Virus record (IMG/VR): IMGVR_UViG_3300042691_027344
Location: 1 to 30,382 of that record
Length of the DNA: 30,382 nt
From: a virus
Reading direction: 5' to 3' (one strand)
Shown here: positions 8,464 to 15,890 of the stretch, piece by piece
How positions within the stretch are numbered: position 1 is the first letter of the stretch
How the letters are laid out: every line of letters starts with the position of its first letter
Translations under genes and position numbers: made by a program
Notes under the pieces: generated by a model
What the model was told of the DNA's origin: nothing
Seen by the model: only the letters and a program-made list of their open reading frames with translations
The model's database searches: none

Positions 8464-9801
8464 TTACTCATCATCATCTGATAACTTTATTCCGAGACTT
8501 CCTAAAAAGTCCCCCAAATCGTCATCATCAGTGTTATCGGTAATATTATTTAAGTCTTCGTTAAATGCCGCAACAGCGTCTTGATAGTCTTGGTCTTTAA
8601 ACATTTGGTCAATACCGGTCATTAATTCATTCATTAAACGTTTACCATTCTCAGAACCTGAAAGTACTTCTTTCATGAATACCAAAAAGTGTTTTGCCGG
8701 TAACTTGAAAATCTCAACTAACAAGTAGTTTTGTAATTCAAATTTGTTTTCGTCTAATAAAATTTCATCAGGAAATTGTCTTCTAATTCTATCCCAAATT
8801 GCGGGACCTAAACGTAAATCCCACATTTCTTTTTCAAGAGTATCCTCAGAACCTTCAATTTCTGACCACGCTTCGGCATCTTCATTACCTTCTTCATCTG
8901 TAGGTCTTCCTTGAATTGCGAACAATTCCATAACACCCTTAATTAACTCATGAACAAGAATCGGAAAATTAAGACCTCGAGCAACGATTGTTGGGGGATT
9001 GGTATTTCTTTTTACCTCTTCCTTACCACCAACAGAACCACCACCTTCAGGTCCGCCCATCATCATTTTCATGGTTTCATCACTTAATTGCCAATACAAC
9101 GTATCGTTGATTGACATAAGAATACCATACTGACCAATAATTCTATCTGAACCAGTGATTTCTCTAATCTTATCCGCAGCATAATGATACATGTAGTGAC
9201 CTTTTTTCGATGCCCCTTGTATCATATTGTTGATTAATCTTCTTTTTGCTTTTTCCATTGTCATTGATTCCAAATCACTCATCAAATCTTGTTCGATGTC
9301 GACTGGGTCAACGTTTTGTTGTTGTTGTTGCATTTCTCGATTGAAGTTTTGGGTATCAATTTCACCCATCCCAACAATCTTAGCATCGAATTGTAATGCT
9401 CCTTCTGGAATACCCATTTCTTTCATTACTAATTCAACTGCAAGTCTCTCTAATTCTTCTCTATGAGCGGCTTCAGTTTGAACAATTTCATTATGCGCTG
9501 ACATCATCATTTGAGCCAACGGCATAATACCTTGTTCACCTTGCATTGGTGCTTCAACTCCCGTATATTCTCTAACTTTAGCAACTACTTGTCTGTATCT
9601 TTCAGATGCAAGTAATTCTTGGAAATTCTTATTAGGTTCTTCACCGGTTGACGGTAACGGAATCTTTTTTAACGGGGTATCTCCTTGTGCTAATTTGTCT
9701 TGTAATCCCTGATATGGTCTATCAGGTGTATCGAAATCCATTGCCATCTCTTCTAAGTTTTCACCTAATAAAGATAACAAATCTTTTTTAGAAAACTCCA
9801 T
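8464..9801 (-). CDS. Unknown probable structural protein (445 aa)
   Basis: No family recognised. 445 residues, acidic, with no signal peptide. Residues about 150-165 contain a short Gln run. A central hydrophobic segment, PTIVARGLNFPILVHELIKG, and the following helices look like the folded core. The C-terminus is a very acidic tail of Asp repeats. The HELIK sequence resembles part of a zinc-protease motif but lacks the second histidine, so I do not call a protease. It overlaps the upstream gene by 1 nt and ends in a terminator before terminase, so it belongs to the late structural set, perhaps neck or head completion. Confidence 0.7.
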   Translation of the reverse strand: MEFSKKDLLSLLGENLEEMAMDFDTPDRPYQGLQDKLAQGDTPLKKIPLPSTGEEPNKNFQELLASERYRQVVAKVREYTGVEAPMQGEQGIMPLAQMMMSAHNEIVQTEAAHREELERLAVELVMKEMGIPEGALQFDAKIVGMGEIDTQNFNREMQQQQQNVDPVDIEQDLMSDLESMTMEKAKRRLINNMIQGASKKGHYMYHYAADKIREITGSDRIIGQYGILMSINDTLYWQLSDETMKMMMGGPEGGGSVGGKEEVKRNTNPPTIVARGLNFPILVHELIKGVMELFAIQGRPTDEEGNEDAEAWSEIEGSEDTLEKEMWDLRLGPAIWDRIRRQFPDEILLDENKFELQNYLLVEIFKLPAKHFLVFMKEVLSGSENGKRLMNELMTGIDQMFKDQDYQDAVAAFNEDLNNITDNTDDDDLGDFLGSLGIKLSDDDE

Positions 9802-10370
9802 TATTTCTTCTTTTTTTCTTCTCCCATTGCTTTGGGTTTAGGGTCCGTGCCAGGTCCTGGTTGATATGGAGTTTTTGGTTTACTTGGTTTTTCTGTTGGT
9901 GGAGCGTCAGGAATTACTTCAGGTTGTGCCGGTGTTGGTGCGGGTTCCGCTCCAACAATCGCATCAAATGTCATGAATTCAGGTACATCATTGTGACCTT
10001 TAGTGGCTTTAGTTGCCGGCATTGGTATTGCGGCTTCTTTTACCTTTTCTGTAATAATTCCCATTATATCTGATTTTGAGGTGAAATGTGAAAATTTAGA
10101 TTCCGCTAAATTCAACACCCATTCTTCAATCTCAGACTTATTTTCTTCACCATCCTTTTCTTCTTCTTCGTATGTTACAATTGTTTGATTTGATTTTTTA
10201 GCATTAGCAACTTTCTGTTGGAGCTGCGGGTCTTTTTTAGATATCATCACATCCTCTTCAGATAAAACAGTTTTAGCTAAAGTGGTGAGTTGATTGTCAC
10301 TCAAACGAGATAAGGTTTTTTCAGTAAAACCTTCAGATAGTAATTTCTCTATGATTTCTGTACGTTTCAT
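9801..10370 (-). CDS. Unknown late protein with Pro-rich tail (189 aa)
   Basis: Not recognised. 189 residues. The N-terminal 50 residues look helical and may be a small folded domain (MKRTEIIEKLLSEGFTEKTL). A charged middle part follows, and the tail from about residue 135 is a Pro/Ala/Lys-rich, probably disordered linker ending in five Lys. It overlaps both neighbours by 1 to 4 nt, so the three genes are translationally coupled. Virion or assembly accessory protein is the best guess from context. Confidence 0.65.
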   Translation of the reverse strand: MKRTEIIEKLLSEGFTEKTLSRLSDNQLTTLAKTVLSEEDVMISKKDPQLQQKVANAKKSNQTIVTYEEEEKDGEENKSEIEEWVLNLAESKFSHFTSKSDIMGIITEKVKEAAIPMPATKATKGHNDVPEFMTFDAIVGAEPAPTPAQPEVIPDAPPTEKPSKPKTPYQPGPGTDPKPKAMGEEKKKK

Positions 10371-10768
10371 ATTTGTTTAAATTTAAGTTCTTGTTGTTCT
10401 AATGAGAAACCTCTTGATTTTAATTTTTTTGTGACTGACTCAATACTCTCACCGAATCTAAAAAATAATCTATCGGATTCTAAGTCAAAGTTTGATTTTT
10501 CCCAAGCCATGGCAATTATACCATCCACAGCATCAATAACACCGAAGTAGTCAGAATTTTGTATTAATTCTAAAACTAAATCGGTGTCTCTGAGTAGACC
10601 TACAAGGTCAATATATTCAATGCTTGGGGATTTCGATGTCATTGTAGAAGACGCGGGAACGTCAAACCACTCCTCTATGTCAATTTCGGCAGATTCACTG
10701 AAGATGAATTCGTACTGTCTTTGACCTTTATAATCGGAGCCGATTTCATTGACATAGATTAAACGCAT
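10367..10768 (-). CDS. Unknown late protein (133 aa)
   Basis: Not recognised. 133 residues, acidic, compact alpha/beta-looking sequence without signal peptide or membrane segment. The N-terminal MRLIYVNEIGSDYKGQ and the central IEYIDLVGLLRDTDLVLELI are the most ordered-looking parts. It overlaps the next gene by 4 nt (ATGA type) and follows the 321-aa gene by 1 nt, so it is part of one co-translated late operon. Confidence 0.65.
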   Translation of the reverse strand: MRLIYVNEIGSDYKGQRQYEFIFSESAEIDIEEWFDVPASSTMTSKSPSIEYIDLVGLLRDTDLVLELIQNSDYFGVIDAVDGIIAMAWEKSNFDLESDRLFFRFGESIESVTKKLKSRGFSLEQQELKFKQI

Positions 10769-10769
10769 C

Positions 10770-11735
10770 TTACTTAAAGTATTTTCCTAAAGTCTCTTCA
10801 ATACTTTTGTTAATTTCTTTTTTAATTTCTTCCAAGTCAACTTCTTTAACTTCGTCTTCTTGTACTGAACCTAAATCAGCGTATTTTGATAAATCAATTT
10901 CTTCATCTTGAACGGCTGGCATATTAACAAAACTTTCCAGTTTATCCATCATTGACATTTCACCCAATTCCTCGTCACCTGTTGGTTCCTCGGCAGGCAT
11001 TTCAGGTTCTTCTGCGGGAATTTCTTCTCCACCCATCTCTTCTTCGTCTCTCTCGAATTTTTTCGATATCTCTTCGATATCTTCATCTTCAAGTTTGTCT
11101 AAGTTTACCGCTGAAATGACCATATTAAGAACGTACTTAATATCATCACTTTCCATCTTTTCTTTTTGGTCTCTTAATTCTTGACCAAGTTTACCTGCGA
11201 ATTTTTGAATTTCAGCCATATAATCAGATGGTTTAGCTTCACCACCCATTTCATCTGATGGCATTTCTTCAGGTGAAGGTTCCATCATAGGTTCCTCTGA
11301 GGGAACTTCTGCTGTAGGTTCTGGCATTGGAGCCGGTTCGGCTGGCATGTCTGCAACGGGTTCGGGTGTAGTGGCTTCCGCATTTGATACAGGTGATTTT
11401 GGTTTTAAAACATATTTTGTTGCTTCCTGTAATTCCTGTCCGTTTAACAAATCTAATCTCTTAAATGCTTCTGCATATGAGTTAAATCTATTTTTATTTT
11501 TCATGAATAGACCACCGATATAATCAAGTGAACTCTCATTTAAACCTTTTTTTACGTAATACCCATCCTTTTCTCTTACAATACCGTAAACACCGTTTAC
11601 AGATTCGGTAACATATTCAGCTTTGGCTGAGGATGTGGATTTTGATTTATTACCGTAATAAGTCAACTCAAGGATTCTCTTTAGTTTATCGTCACCTTGA
11701 AGTTTCTCACTTCCTAATGGTTTTAAGTCTGCCAT
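10770..11735 (-). CDS. Unknown acidic late protein (321 aa)
   Basis: Not recognised. 321 residues. An N-terminal folded-looking part (about 1-115, with NGVYGIVREKDGYYVKKG) is followed by a Pro/Glu/Met-rich disordered region (120-175), a helical segment (about 180-235), a second acidic linker and a helical C-terminus. The alternation of short ordered pieces and acidic linkers resembles core or internal head proteins, but this is a guess. It is the first gene of a late unit, with two TATTTAT-type motifs upstream. Confidence 0.65.
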   Translation of the reverse strand: MADLKPLGSEKLQGDDKLKRILELTYYGNKSKSTSSAKAEYVTESVNGVYGIVREKDGYYVKKGLNESSLDYIGGLFMKNKNRFNSYAEAFKRLDLLNGQELQEATKYVLKPKSPVSNAEATTPEPVADMPAEPAPMPEPTAEVPSEEPMMEPSPEEMPSDEMGGEAKPSDYMAEIQKFAGKLGQELRDQKEKMESDDIKYVLNMVISAVNLDKLEDEDIEEISKKFERDEEEMGGEEIPAEEPEMPAEEPTGDEELGEMSMMDKLESFVNMPAVQDEEIDLSKYADLGSVQEDEVKEVDLEEIKKEINKSIEETLGKYFK

Positions 11736-11775
11736 GTTTTTTTAATTATTGATAAATATATTATTCTTCGTATCC

Positions 11776-11783
11776 TATAAATA
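11776..11783 (-). promoter_or_regulatory. TATTTATA motif upstream of the 321-aa gene
   Basis: Exact TATTTATA on the coding strand, 40 nt before the ATG. A near copy, TATTTATC, lies at 11751-11758, 15 nt before the ATG. Confidence 0.5.
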
Positions 11784-11813
11784 TATGCATATAAAGAAAA
11801 AAATTAAGGTTTA

Positions 11814-12599
11814 CTATTGTGGGAGGGACAATTTCTTATCCCTGACAGTAGTTTTTATTGACATTAATTTTTCTATATACCCATTTCTTCTTAGTAATTT
11901 GAAAGTTAAATTTTCGTAGGAGTACTCTCCACCATCCTCAAGACCGCTCTGTCTGAATTTTTTAATTTTGTCTTTTAGGTCATCCACTTTTTTTGTTACG
12001 TCTTCACCATTTTCCGCCAATTCTGATAAACTATCTATCATCTTGGCATATTCCTCACCCTTATCTAGTATTTTCTTTTCATCTAAGTCAAATGCAGACT
12101 CTAATTTCTTAGGTTCGACAATCCATTCGTTATTCAAAACTGAGTATACTCCGGTAGACAAATGTTTTTCATCAATGTCTTGTACATATAACTCAACGTC
12201 ATAATCTTTTATCGTTATGTCGGTGTTTGAGTTCCAAATATTTTTCTTACTATCAAAAAATTCTTTTACTATTTGATGATATGCGGTCGAATTAACTTTA
12301 GCAGAATCAAATTCATCTAAATCTATTAGAATGTGTAAGTCCACATCTGAATATTTTGACCAATTAAAGTTTGCGAGAGAACCCGTTAAAACGATATCAA
12401 AAACAAAAAAATCAATACCAATAAATTCTAAAAACTCAGAACTGATTTCTAATAATTTTTCTCTTACTTCTTTTTTTAAAAGAAATGATTCCCCGTCTTT
12501 ATCAAAGATAGTATCAGGTAACGAATCTTTAGGGACAAATGATTTTACAATGTCCTTATCTTGTTCAATATCTTCTATTAGTTCTTTAATTAAACTCAT
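11814..12599 (-). CDS. Nucleotidyltransferase-fold protein (261 aa)
   Basis: 261 residues. The polymerase-beta-type nucleotidyltransferase signature is clear: LTGSLANFNW (G73, S74) followed by SDVDLHIL (D85, D87), with a third carboxylate likely in YDVELYV (E136). Proteins with this core move nucleotides onto RNA, proteins or small molecules. The actual substrate cannot be read from the sequence. The C-terminal 80 residues are charged and helical. It overlaps the upstream KTSC gene by 4 nt, so the two are co-translated and may act together. The stop is TAG, followed by a T-rich stretch without a clear hairpin. Confidence 0.75.
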   Translation of the reverse strand: MSLIKELIEDIEQDKDIVKSFVPKDSLPDTIFDKDGESFLLKKEVREKLLEISSEFLEFIGIDFFVFDIVLTGSLANFNWSKYSDVDLHILIDLDEFDSAKVNSTAYHQIVKEFFDSKKNIWNSNTDITIKDYDVELYVQDIDEKHLSTGVYSVLNNEWIVEPKKLESAFDLDEKKILDKGEEYAKMIDSLSELAENGEDVTKKVDDLKDKIKKFRQSGLEDGGEYSYENLTFKLLRRNGYIEKLMSIKTTVRDKKLSLPQ

Positions 12600-12841
12600 T
12601 TCACTTTTTGGTACTTATATGTCTTCGATATACTGGTGTTAAAGTACTTACCCTGTGATTCAGCCATTCTGAATTTTGTAAATACTTCCCACGGCACATC
12701 ATTATACTCATAAATAGAGCCGTTGTTGAATTCCACCAAAAGTGATTTGGATTCAGTATTGTATGTTGAAGATTTTAGATTTGATGAATTTATTGAGACC
12801 TCAATAAGATTACCATTAATTTTTTCAGATAGAATAGCCAT
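12596..12841 (-). CDS. KTSC-domain protein (81 aa)
   Basis: 81 residues from the ATG at 12839-12841. The whole protein matches the KTSC domain pattern: an INSSNLKSSTYN strand, LLVEFNNGSIYEYNDVP, then AESQGKYFNTSISKTYKY. KTSC domains are small, sometimes fused to lysyl-tRNA synthetases, and suspected to bind RNA; their role is not settled. A longer reading from a TTG at 12877 is possible, but it would put the start inside the TATTTATT motif, so the ATG is preferred. The gene heads the late minus-strand block and overlaps the nucleotidyltransferase gene by 4 nt. Confidence 0.8.
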   Translation of the reverse strand: MAILSEKINGNLIEVSINSSNLKSSTYNTESKSLLVEFNNGSIYEYNDVPWEVFTKFRMAESQGKYFNTSISKTYKYQKVK

Positions 12842-12865
12842 AATGTTTTTGAGTATAATATACTC

Positions 12866-12873
12866 AATAAATA
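12866..12873 (-). promoter_or_regulatory. TATTTATT late-promoter-like motif before KTSC gene
   Basis: TATTTATT on the coding strand, 24 nt before the chosen ATG and directly behind the terminator of the small heat-shock gene. Confidence 0.5.
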
Positions 12874-12875
12874 TC

Positions 12876-12902
12876 AAAAAGAAAACCCCGATTTCTCGGG
12901 GT
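12876..12902 (-). terminator. Rho-independent terminator after hsp20
   Basis: On the minus strand, ACCCCGA pairs with TCGGGGT around a GAAA tetraloop, then TTTTCTTTTT. It lies 6 nt behind the hsp20 stop. Confidence 0.9.
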
Positions 12903-12907
12903 CCCCA

Positions 12908-13279
12908 TTAATTCAACGAAATAAAACGTTCAAGAGATTTCTTTTTGAGTTTGGGAAGAAGGATTTCTAAAACACCATTCTCCACTTTACCTGTGATGTC
13001 TTTTTCGTTTACATCCTCAGGAAGAGAATATGTTTTCTTAAAGGAGCTTACAAAAGAATAATTAATATCATCCTTTTCTTCCTTTTTATATGAGATACTC
13101 AACAAACCATCTTTAACCGAAATAGATAAATCATCTTTTGTTAATCCGGGTACCGCAAGATAGAAAGAGTACTCATTATCTCTCGTAACGAGTTTAGTTG
13201 AATTCTCCCTAGTTAGGGACGGTTTTTCAAAGAAAGTGTCTAACACATCTTTGAAGGGGTCTTTGTGAAATACTAACAT
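12908..13279 (-). CDS. hsp20: Small heat-shock protein (Hsp20/alpha-crystallin)
   Basis: 123 residues, one alpha-crystallin domain. Visible family marks are LAVPGLTKDDLSISVKDGLLSI (about 40-62), KKTYSLPEDVNEKDITGKVENGVLEILLPK (about 80-110) and a short C-terminal tail. Such proteins hold unfolding proteins in a refoldable state without ATP. Hsp20 genes are known in cyanophages and other T4-like phages. Here it is divergent from a Clp unfoldase gene, so the pair probably acts on the same clients: one holds and the other unfolds. A TTG-N21-ATACTTTG promoter-like site lies upstream. The tail lacks the classic I-x-I motif and ends in FISLN. Confidence 0.93.
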   Translation of the reverse strand: MLVFHKDPFKDVLDTFFEKPSLTRENSTKLVTRDNEYSFYLAVPGLTKDDLSISVKDGLLSISYKKEEKDDINYSFVSSFKKTYSLPEDVNEKDITGKVENGVLEILLPKLKKKSLERFISLN

Positions 13280-13308
13280 AGCTTTATTTTTTTTTGTATA
13301 TTCGTACT

Positions 13309-13340
13309 CAAAGTATGTTCCATTTAAAAAAAGTAGACAA
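13309..13340 (-). promoter_or_regulatory. Host-type promoter candidate for hsp20
   Basis: On the minus strand, TTG (13338-13340), a 21-nt spacer, then ATACTTTG (13309-13316), which resembles the Bacteroidota -33 TTG and -7 TAnnTTTG boxes with the TA pair swapped. Confidence 0.4.
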
Positions 13341-13378
13341 TATGACAGTTATATTATTATAACAACTGAAAAATTGTC
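13336..13378. promoter_or_regulatory. Dyad between hsp20 and clp genes
   Basis: Two nested inverted arms share one centre near 13357: GACAAT (13336-13341) with ATTGTC (13373-13378), and CAGTT (13346-13350) with AACTG (13364-13368). The outer arms contain the TTG of the leftward and rightward promoter candidates, so a protein bound here could control both genes. Confidence 0.45.
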
Positions 13379-13405
13379 ACCTACTTGTTTTTTAAATGAA
13401 TTTTG
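13374..13405 (+). promoter_or_regulatory. Host-type promoter candidate for the clp gene
   Basis: TTG (13374-13376), a 21-nt spacer, then GAATTTTG (13398-13405), one mismatch from TAnnTTTG. If used, transcription would start after the ATG at 13396, and translation would begin at the second ATG (13435). Confidence 0.3.
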
Positions 13406-15453
13406 ATTATATTTCTATAAAAGATTCAAAAACCATGGCAGTAGATTTTTTCGAAGAAGGTCAACAAACCACACCGAAAAGGAGTCGAAAGGGTTCAACA
13501 ACACCCGTTTTAGACAACTTTTCAAGAGACCTAAATAAATTAGTGGAAGAGGGTAAGATAGACCCAATCATAGGTAGAGAGAAGGAAGTTAAAAGAATAG
13601 CACAAATACTTTCTCGAAAGAAGAAAAATAACGTAGTGGTTGTTGGAGATGCCGGTGTAGGTAAATCCGCTTTAGTAGAAAAATTGGCGTTATTGATTGT
13701 AAAAGGAGAATGCCCAACAAATCTATTGGATAAACGAATCGTATCGTTAGATTTGACTTCATTAGTTGCGGGAACAAAGTACAGAGGTCAATTTGAAGAG
13801 AGAATTAAAGCAATCTTAAACGAACTACAACACGAACCCAATGTGATTGTCTTTATCGATGAATTACACACAATGATTGGTGCGGGTAACGCGAGTGGCT
13901 CAATGGATGCCGCAAACATTTTAAAACCAGCATTAGCTCGAGGAGAAATTCAATGTATTGGAGCAACTACCTTTGATGAGTTTAAAAAACACATTGAAAA
14001 AGATTCTGCGCTTGTAAGAAGATTTCAAAAAATTATTTTGAAGGAACCAACACAAGTAGAAACAATTCAAATTTTGGAAAACCTCAAGGATTCATACCAA
14101 ACATATCATAAGGTTTTCTATGATGATGGTGTTATAGAAACGATTGTTAAATTGTGTTCTCGTTTTATTACTGACAGGCAATTTCCCGACAAGGCAATCG
14201 ATGTTCTTGATGAACTAGGTTCGGAAAAGAAAATCAACACTAAAGTTCCTGATATAATTGAGAATCTCAAAAAAGAATCTGAAGAAATAAAGAACAGAAA
14301 AATTCAAGTAGTAAAAAGTCAGAACTATGAGCAAGCGGCGAAATTAAGAGACGAAGAAAGAAAGGTATTGACTAAACTTGAAGAAGAAAAAAACATTTGG
14401 TTAGAGAAACAAAAGGATAACAAAATACCTATTGTAGTAAACGATGTTTACGAAATTGTTTCACAAATGACGGGAGTACCAATCACCAAATTAGATGAAA
14501 GGGAAACCGAAAACTTATTGAAATTAGAAGAACGATTATCTTCAAAAGTAATTGGTCAAGATGAAGCAATCTCTATTATATCTAAATCAATAAGAAGAAA
14601 CAGAGTCGGAATTAAAGATACAAACAAACCAATAGGTTCGTTTATCTTCTTAGGTTCGACAGGTGTGGGTAAAACATACTTAGCAAAATCCATTGCTGAA
14701 CTTTTATTTGGTGACCCCGATAAAGTTGTTAGGGTGGATATGAGTGAGTTCATGGAAAAACACAACGTATCTCGTTTAATTGGTTCACCTCCCGGTTATG
14801 TTGGTTATGATGAAGGTGGTCAATTGACCGAGAAGATTAAGAATAATCCCTTTTCTGTTGTCTTATTTGATGAGATTGAGAAAGCACATAAAGATGTCTT
14901 CAACATCCTACTTCAGATTCTTGATGAAGGTCATTTAACAGATTCGTTTGGTAGAAAGGTTAACTTCACAAACACAATCATCATCATGACCTCTAATGTT
15001 GGTGCAAAGAAAGTTTCTGATTTTGGTGGTGGGGTTGGTTTCAATACAACATCAAGCGAATCTCAAAAACATGAGGTAAAGAAATCAATCATACAGAAAT
15101 CTTTAAAACAACAATTCAATCCTGAATTCTTAAATCGCATTGATGATGTAATTTTGTTTAACCCGTTAAATGAAGAAACGATTAGCAGAATCATCGAAAT
15201 TGAATTGAGTAAATTGATTGTTAGATTAAAAGAAAAGAACTTCAACATCGTTTTTGATAAAACTGTCACCTCAAGAATTGCAGAACTTAACACACAAGAA
15301 GAGTACGGAGCAAGACCGATTAAAAGAATCATACAGAATTTGTGTGAAGATTTCCTGTCGGAAGAGATTTTGAAGGGTAGTATTAAAGAAAATCAAACGA
15401 TAACTTTGAAGTTTAAAGACGGTCAACTAAAAATTTTTAAGAAAATGGTGTAA
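13396..15453 (+). CDS. clpC-like: ClpC-like AAA+ unfoldase lacking the N-domain
   Basis: 685 residues with two AAA+ modules. D1 has Walker A GDAGVGKS (84-91) and Walker B VFIDELH (E156). D2 has GSTGVGKT (420-427) and VLFDEIEKAH (near 489-498). The middle insert (about 285-345, with SQNYEQAAKLRDEE) is the short UVR-type coiled coil of ClpC, not the long ClpB M-domain. A VGF tripeptide at 547-549 lies where ClpC and ClpA carry their ClpP-docking loop. The usual N-terminal adaptor and substrate domain (about 140 residues) is absent; only a 40-residue basic linker precedes D1. It could thread phage or host proteins into host ClpP. A second start at 13435 (MAVDFFEE) is possible. Divergent from hsp20. 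Confidence 0.9.
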   Translation: MNFDYISIKDSKTMAVDFFEEGQQTTPKRSRKGSTTPVLDNFSRDLNKLVEEGKIDPIIGREKEVKRIAQILSRKKKNNVVVVGDAGVGKSALVEKLALLIVKGECPTNLLDKRIVSLDLTSLVAGTKYRGQFEERIKAILNELQHEPNVIVFIDELHTMIGAGNASGSMDAANILKPALARGEIQCIGATTFDEFKKHIEKDSALVRRFQKIILKEPTQVETIQILENLKDSYQTYHKVFYDDGVIETIVKLCSRFITDRQFPDKAIDVLDELGSEKKINTKVPDIIENLKKESEEIKNRKIQVVKSQNYEQAAKLRDEERKVLTKLEEEKNIWLEKQKDNKIPIVVNDVYEIVSQMTGVPITKLDERETENLLKLEERLSSKVIGQDEAISIISKSIRRNRVGIKDTNKPIGSFIFLGSTGVGKTYLAKSIAELLFGDPDKVVRVDMSEFMEKHNVSRLIGSPPGYVGYDEGGQLTEKIKNNPFSVVLFDEIEKAHKDVFNILLQILDEGHLTDSFGRKVNFTNTIIIMTSNVGAKKVSDFGGGVGFNTTSSESQKHEVKKSIIQKSLKQQFNPEFLNRIDDVILFNPLNEETISRIIEIELSKLIVRLKEKNFNIVFDKTVTSRIAELNTQEEYGARPIKRIIQNLCEDFLSEEILKGSIKENQTITLKFKDGQLKIFKKMV

Positions 15454-15481
15454 ATATTTTGATTTTTCATAAAATCATATA

Positions 15482-15489
15482 TATTTATA
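15482..15489 (+). promoter_or_regulatory. TATTTATA motif ahead of a gene-free transcript
   Basis: The same TATTTATA 8-mer as at late genes, here on the plus strand. No open reading frame of normal size follows before the terminator ending at 15589. Confidence 0.5.
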
Positions 15490-15492
15490 TCT

Positions 15493-15589
15493 ACAAGGAA
15501 ATCTTTGCCGATAACCTTTCGTTTTTTAGTCCGTGGGGTTGAACCCACAAAATGACCTCCAAGCCCCGATTCCCATCGGGGCTTTTTTT
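15493..15589 (+). ncRNA. Candidate small non-coding RNA
   Basis: Between a TATTTATA motif and a strong terminator lie about 95 nt with no plausible gene; the only ATG gives 14 codons running through the terminator. The interval contains a hairpin GTGGG-GTTGAA-CCCAC (15533-15548) and ends in the terminator stem at 15562-15583. Promoter, short structured body and terminator together suggest a small RNA. Function unknown. The alternative is a long 3' end of the clp transcript. Confidence 0.45.
15562..15589 (+). terminator. Rho-independent terminator
   Basis: AGCCCCGAT, loop TCCC, ATCGGGGCT: nine perfect pairs, then seven T. It ends the candidate small RNA and probably also read-through from the clp gene. 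Confidence 0.95.
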
Positions 15590-15605
15590 ATTCTAGAATT
15601 TTTTG

Positions 15606-15613
15606 TATATTTG
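15606..15613 (+). promoter_or_regulatory. TATATTTG, Bacteroidota -7 box candidate
   Basis: Perfect TAnnTTTG, ending 4 nt before the ATG at 15618. A TTG is missing at the -33 distance. If used, the transcript would start at or beside the start codon (leaderless). Confidence 0.45.
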
Positions 15614-15617
15614 TGGC

Positions 15618-15797
15618 ATGAAGAATTATATTTTCGTATTTGCTGCGGTTCTCACAATGGGAATCACGGCGTGTGGTAATGAATCAACCACATCGACAGA
15701 AACAACCGATTCAACCGCCGTTAATGTGGATTCAAGCGCAGTAACTGCAAATGATACTACAACTGCTCAGATTACTGACAGTACTGTAAATCAATAA
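15618..15797 (+). CDS. Small lipoprotein (59 aa)
   Basis: 59 residues from the ATG at 15618. An upstream in-frame ATG at 15603 lies inside the -7 box and is not preferred. Residues 1-18 form a lipoprotein signal peptide (MKNYIFVFAAVLTMG) with lipobox ITAC (C19). After the Cys comes a 40-residue tail almost wholly made of Thr, Ser, Asp, Ala, Val and Asn, with no folded domain. Lipidated, it would sit in the inner or outer membrane facing the periplasm. Small phage lipoproteins often block receptors or superinfection (T5 Llp is an example), which is only an analogy here. The gene stands alone between a terminator and a structured leader. Confidence 0.75.
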   Translation: MKNYIFVFAAVLTMGITACGNESTTSTETTDSTAVNVDSSAVTANDTTTAQITDSTVNQ

Positions 15798-15874
15798 TTT
15801 GGATGAGTGCTCACTACCCCTCGGGTGGAAATGTGAGTTTAATGTATTGCATTTGACACCACGGCTCCCAAATT
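15796..15874 (+). promoter_or_regulatory. Structured leader before the RNA-repair genes
   Basis: Nested pairings: outer AATTTGG (15796-15802) with CCAAATT (15868-15874), a middle CTCAC (15810-15814) with GTGAG (15833-15837), and an inner ACCC (15816-15819) with GGGT (15823-15826). The outer stem is followed by further T, so it could end the lipoprotein transcript or regulate the kinase gene starting at 15891. Confidence 0.4.
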
Positions 15875-15890
15875 TTTTAAACGAACAACT

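Noticed and set aside
9008-9060. HELIK in the 445-aa protein as a zinc-protease site
   Set aside because: Only H-E is present; the second histidine and third ligand are missing.
12842-12877. TTG start giving a longer KTSC protein
   Set aside because: The start would lie within the TATTTATT motif, and the added residues do not match the family.
13396-15453. ClpB disaggregase
   Set aside because: The middle insert is the short ClpC type, and a VGF loop is present, which ClpB lacks.
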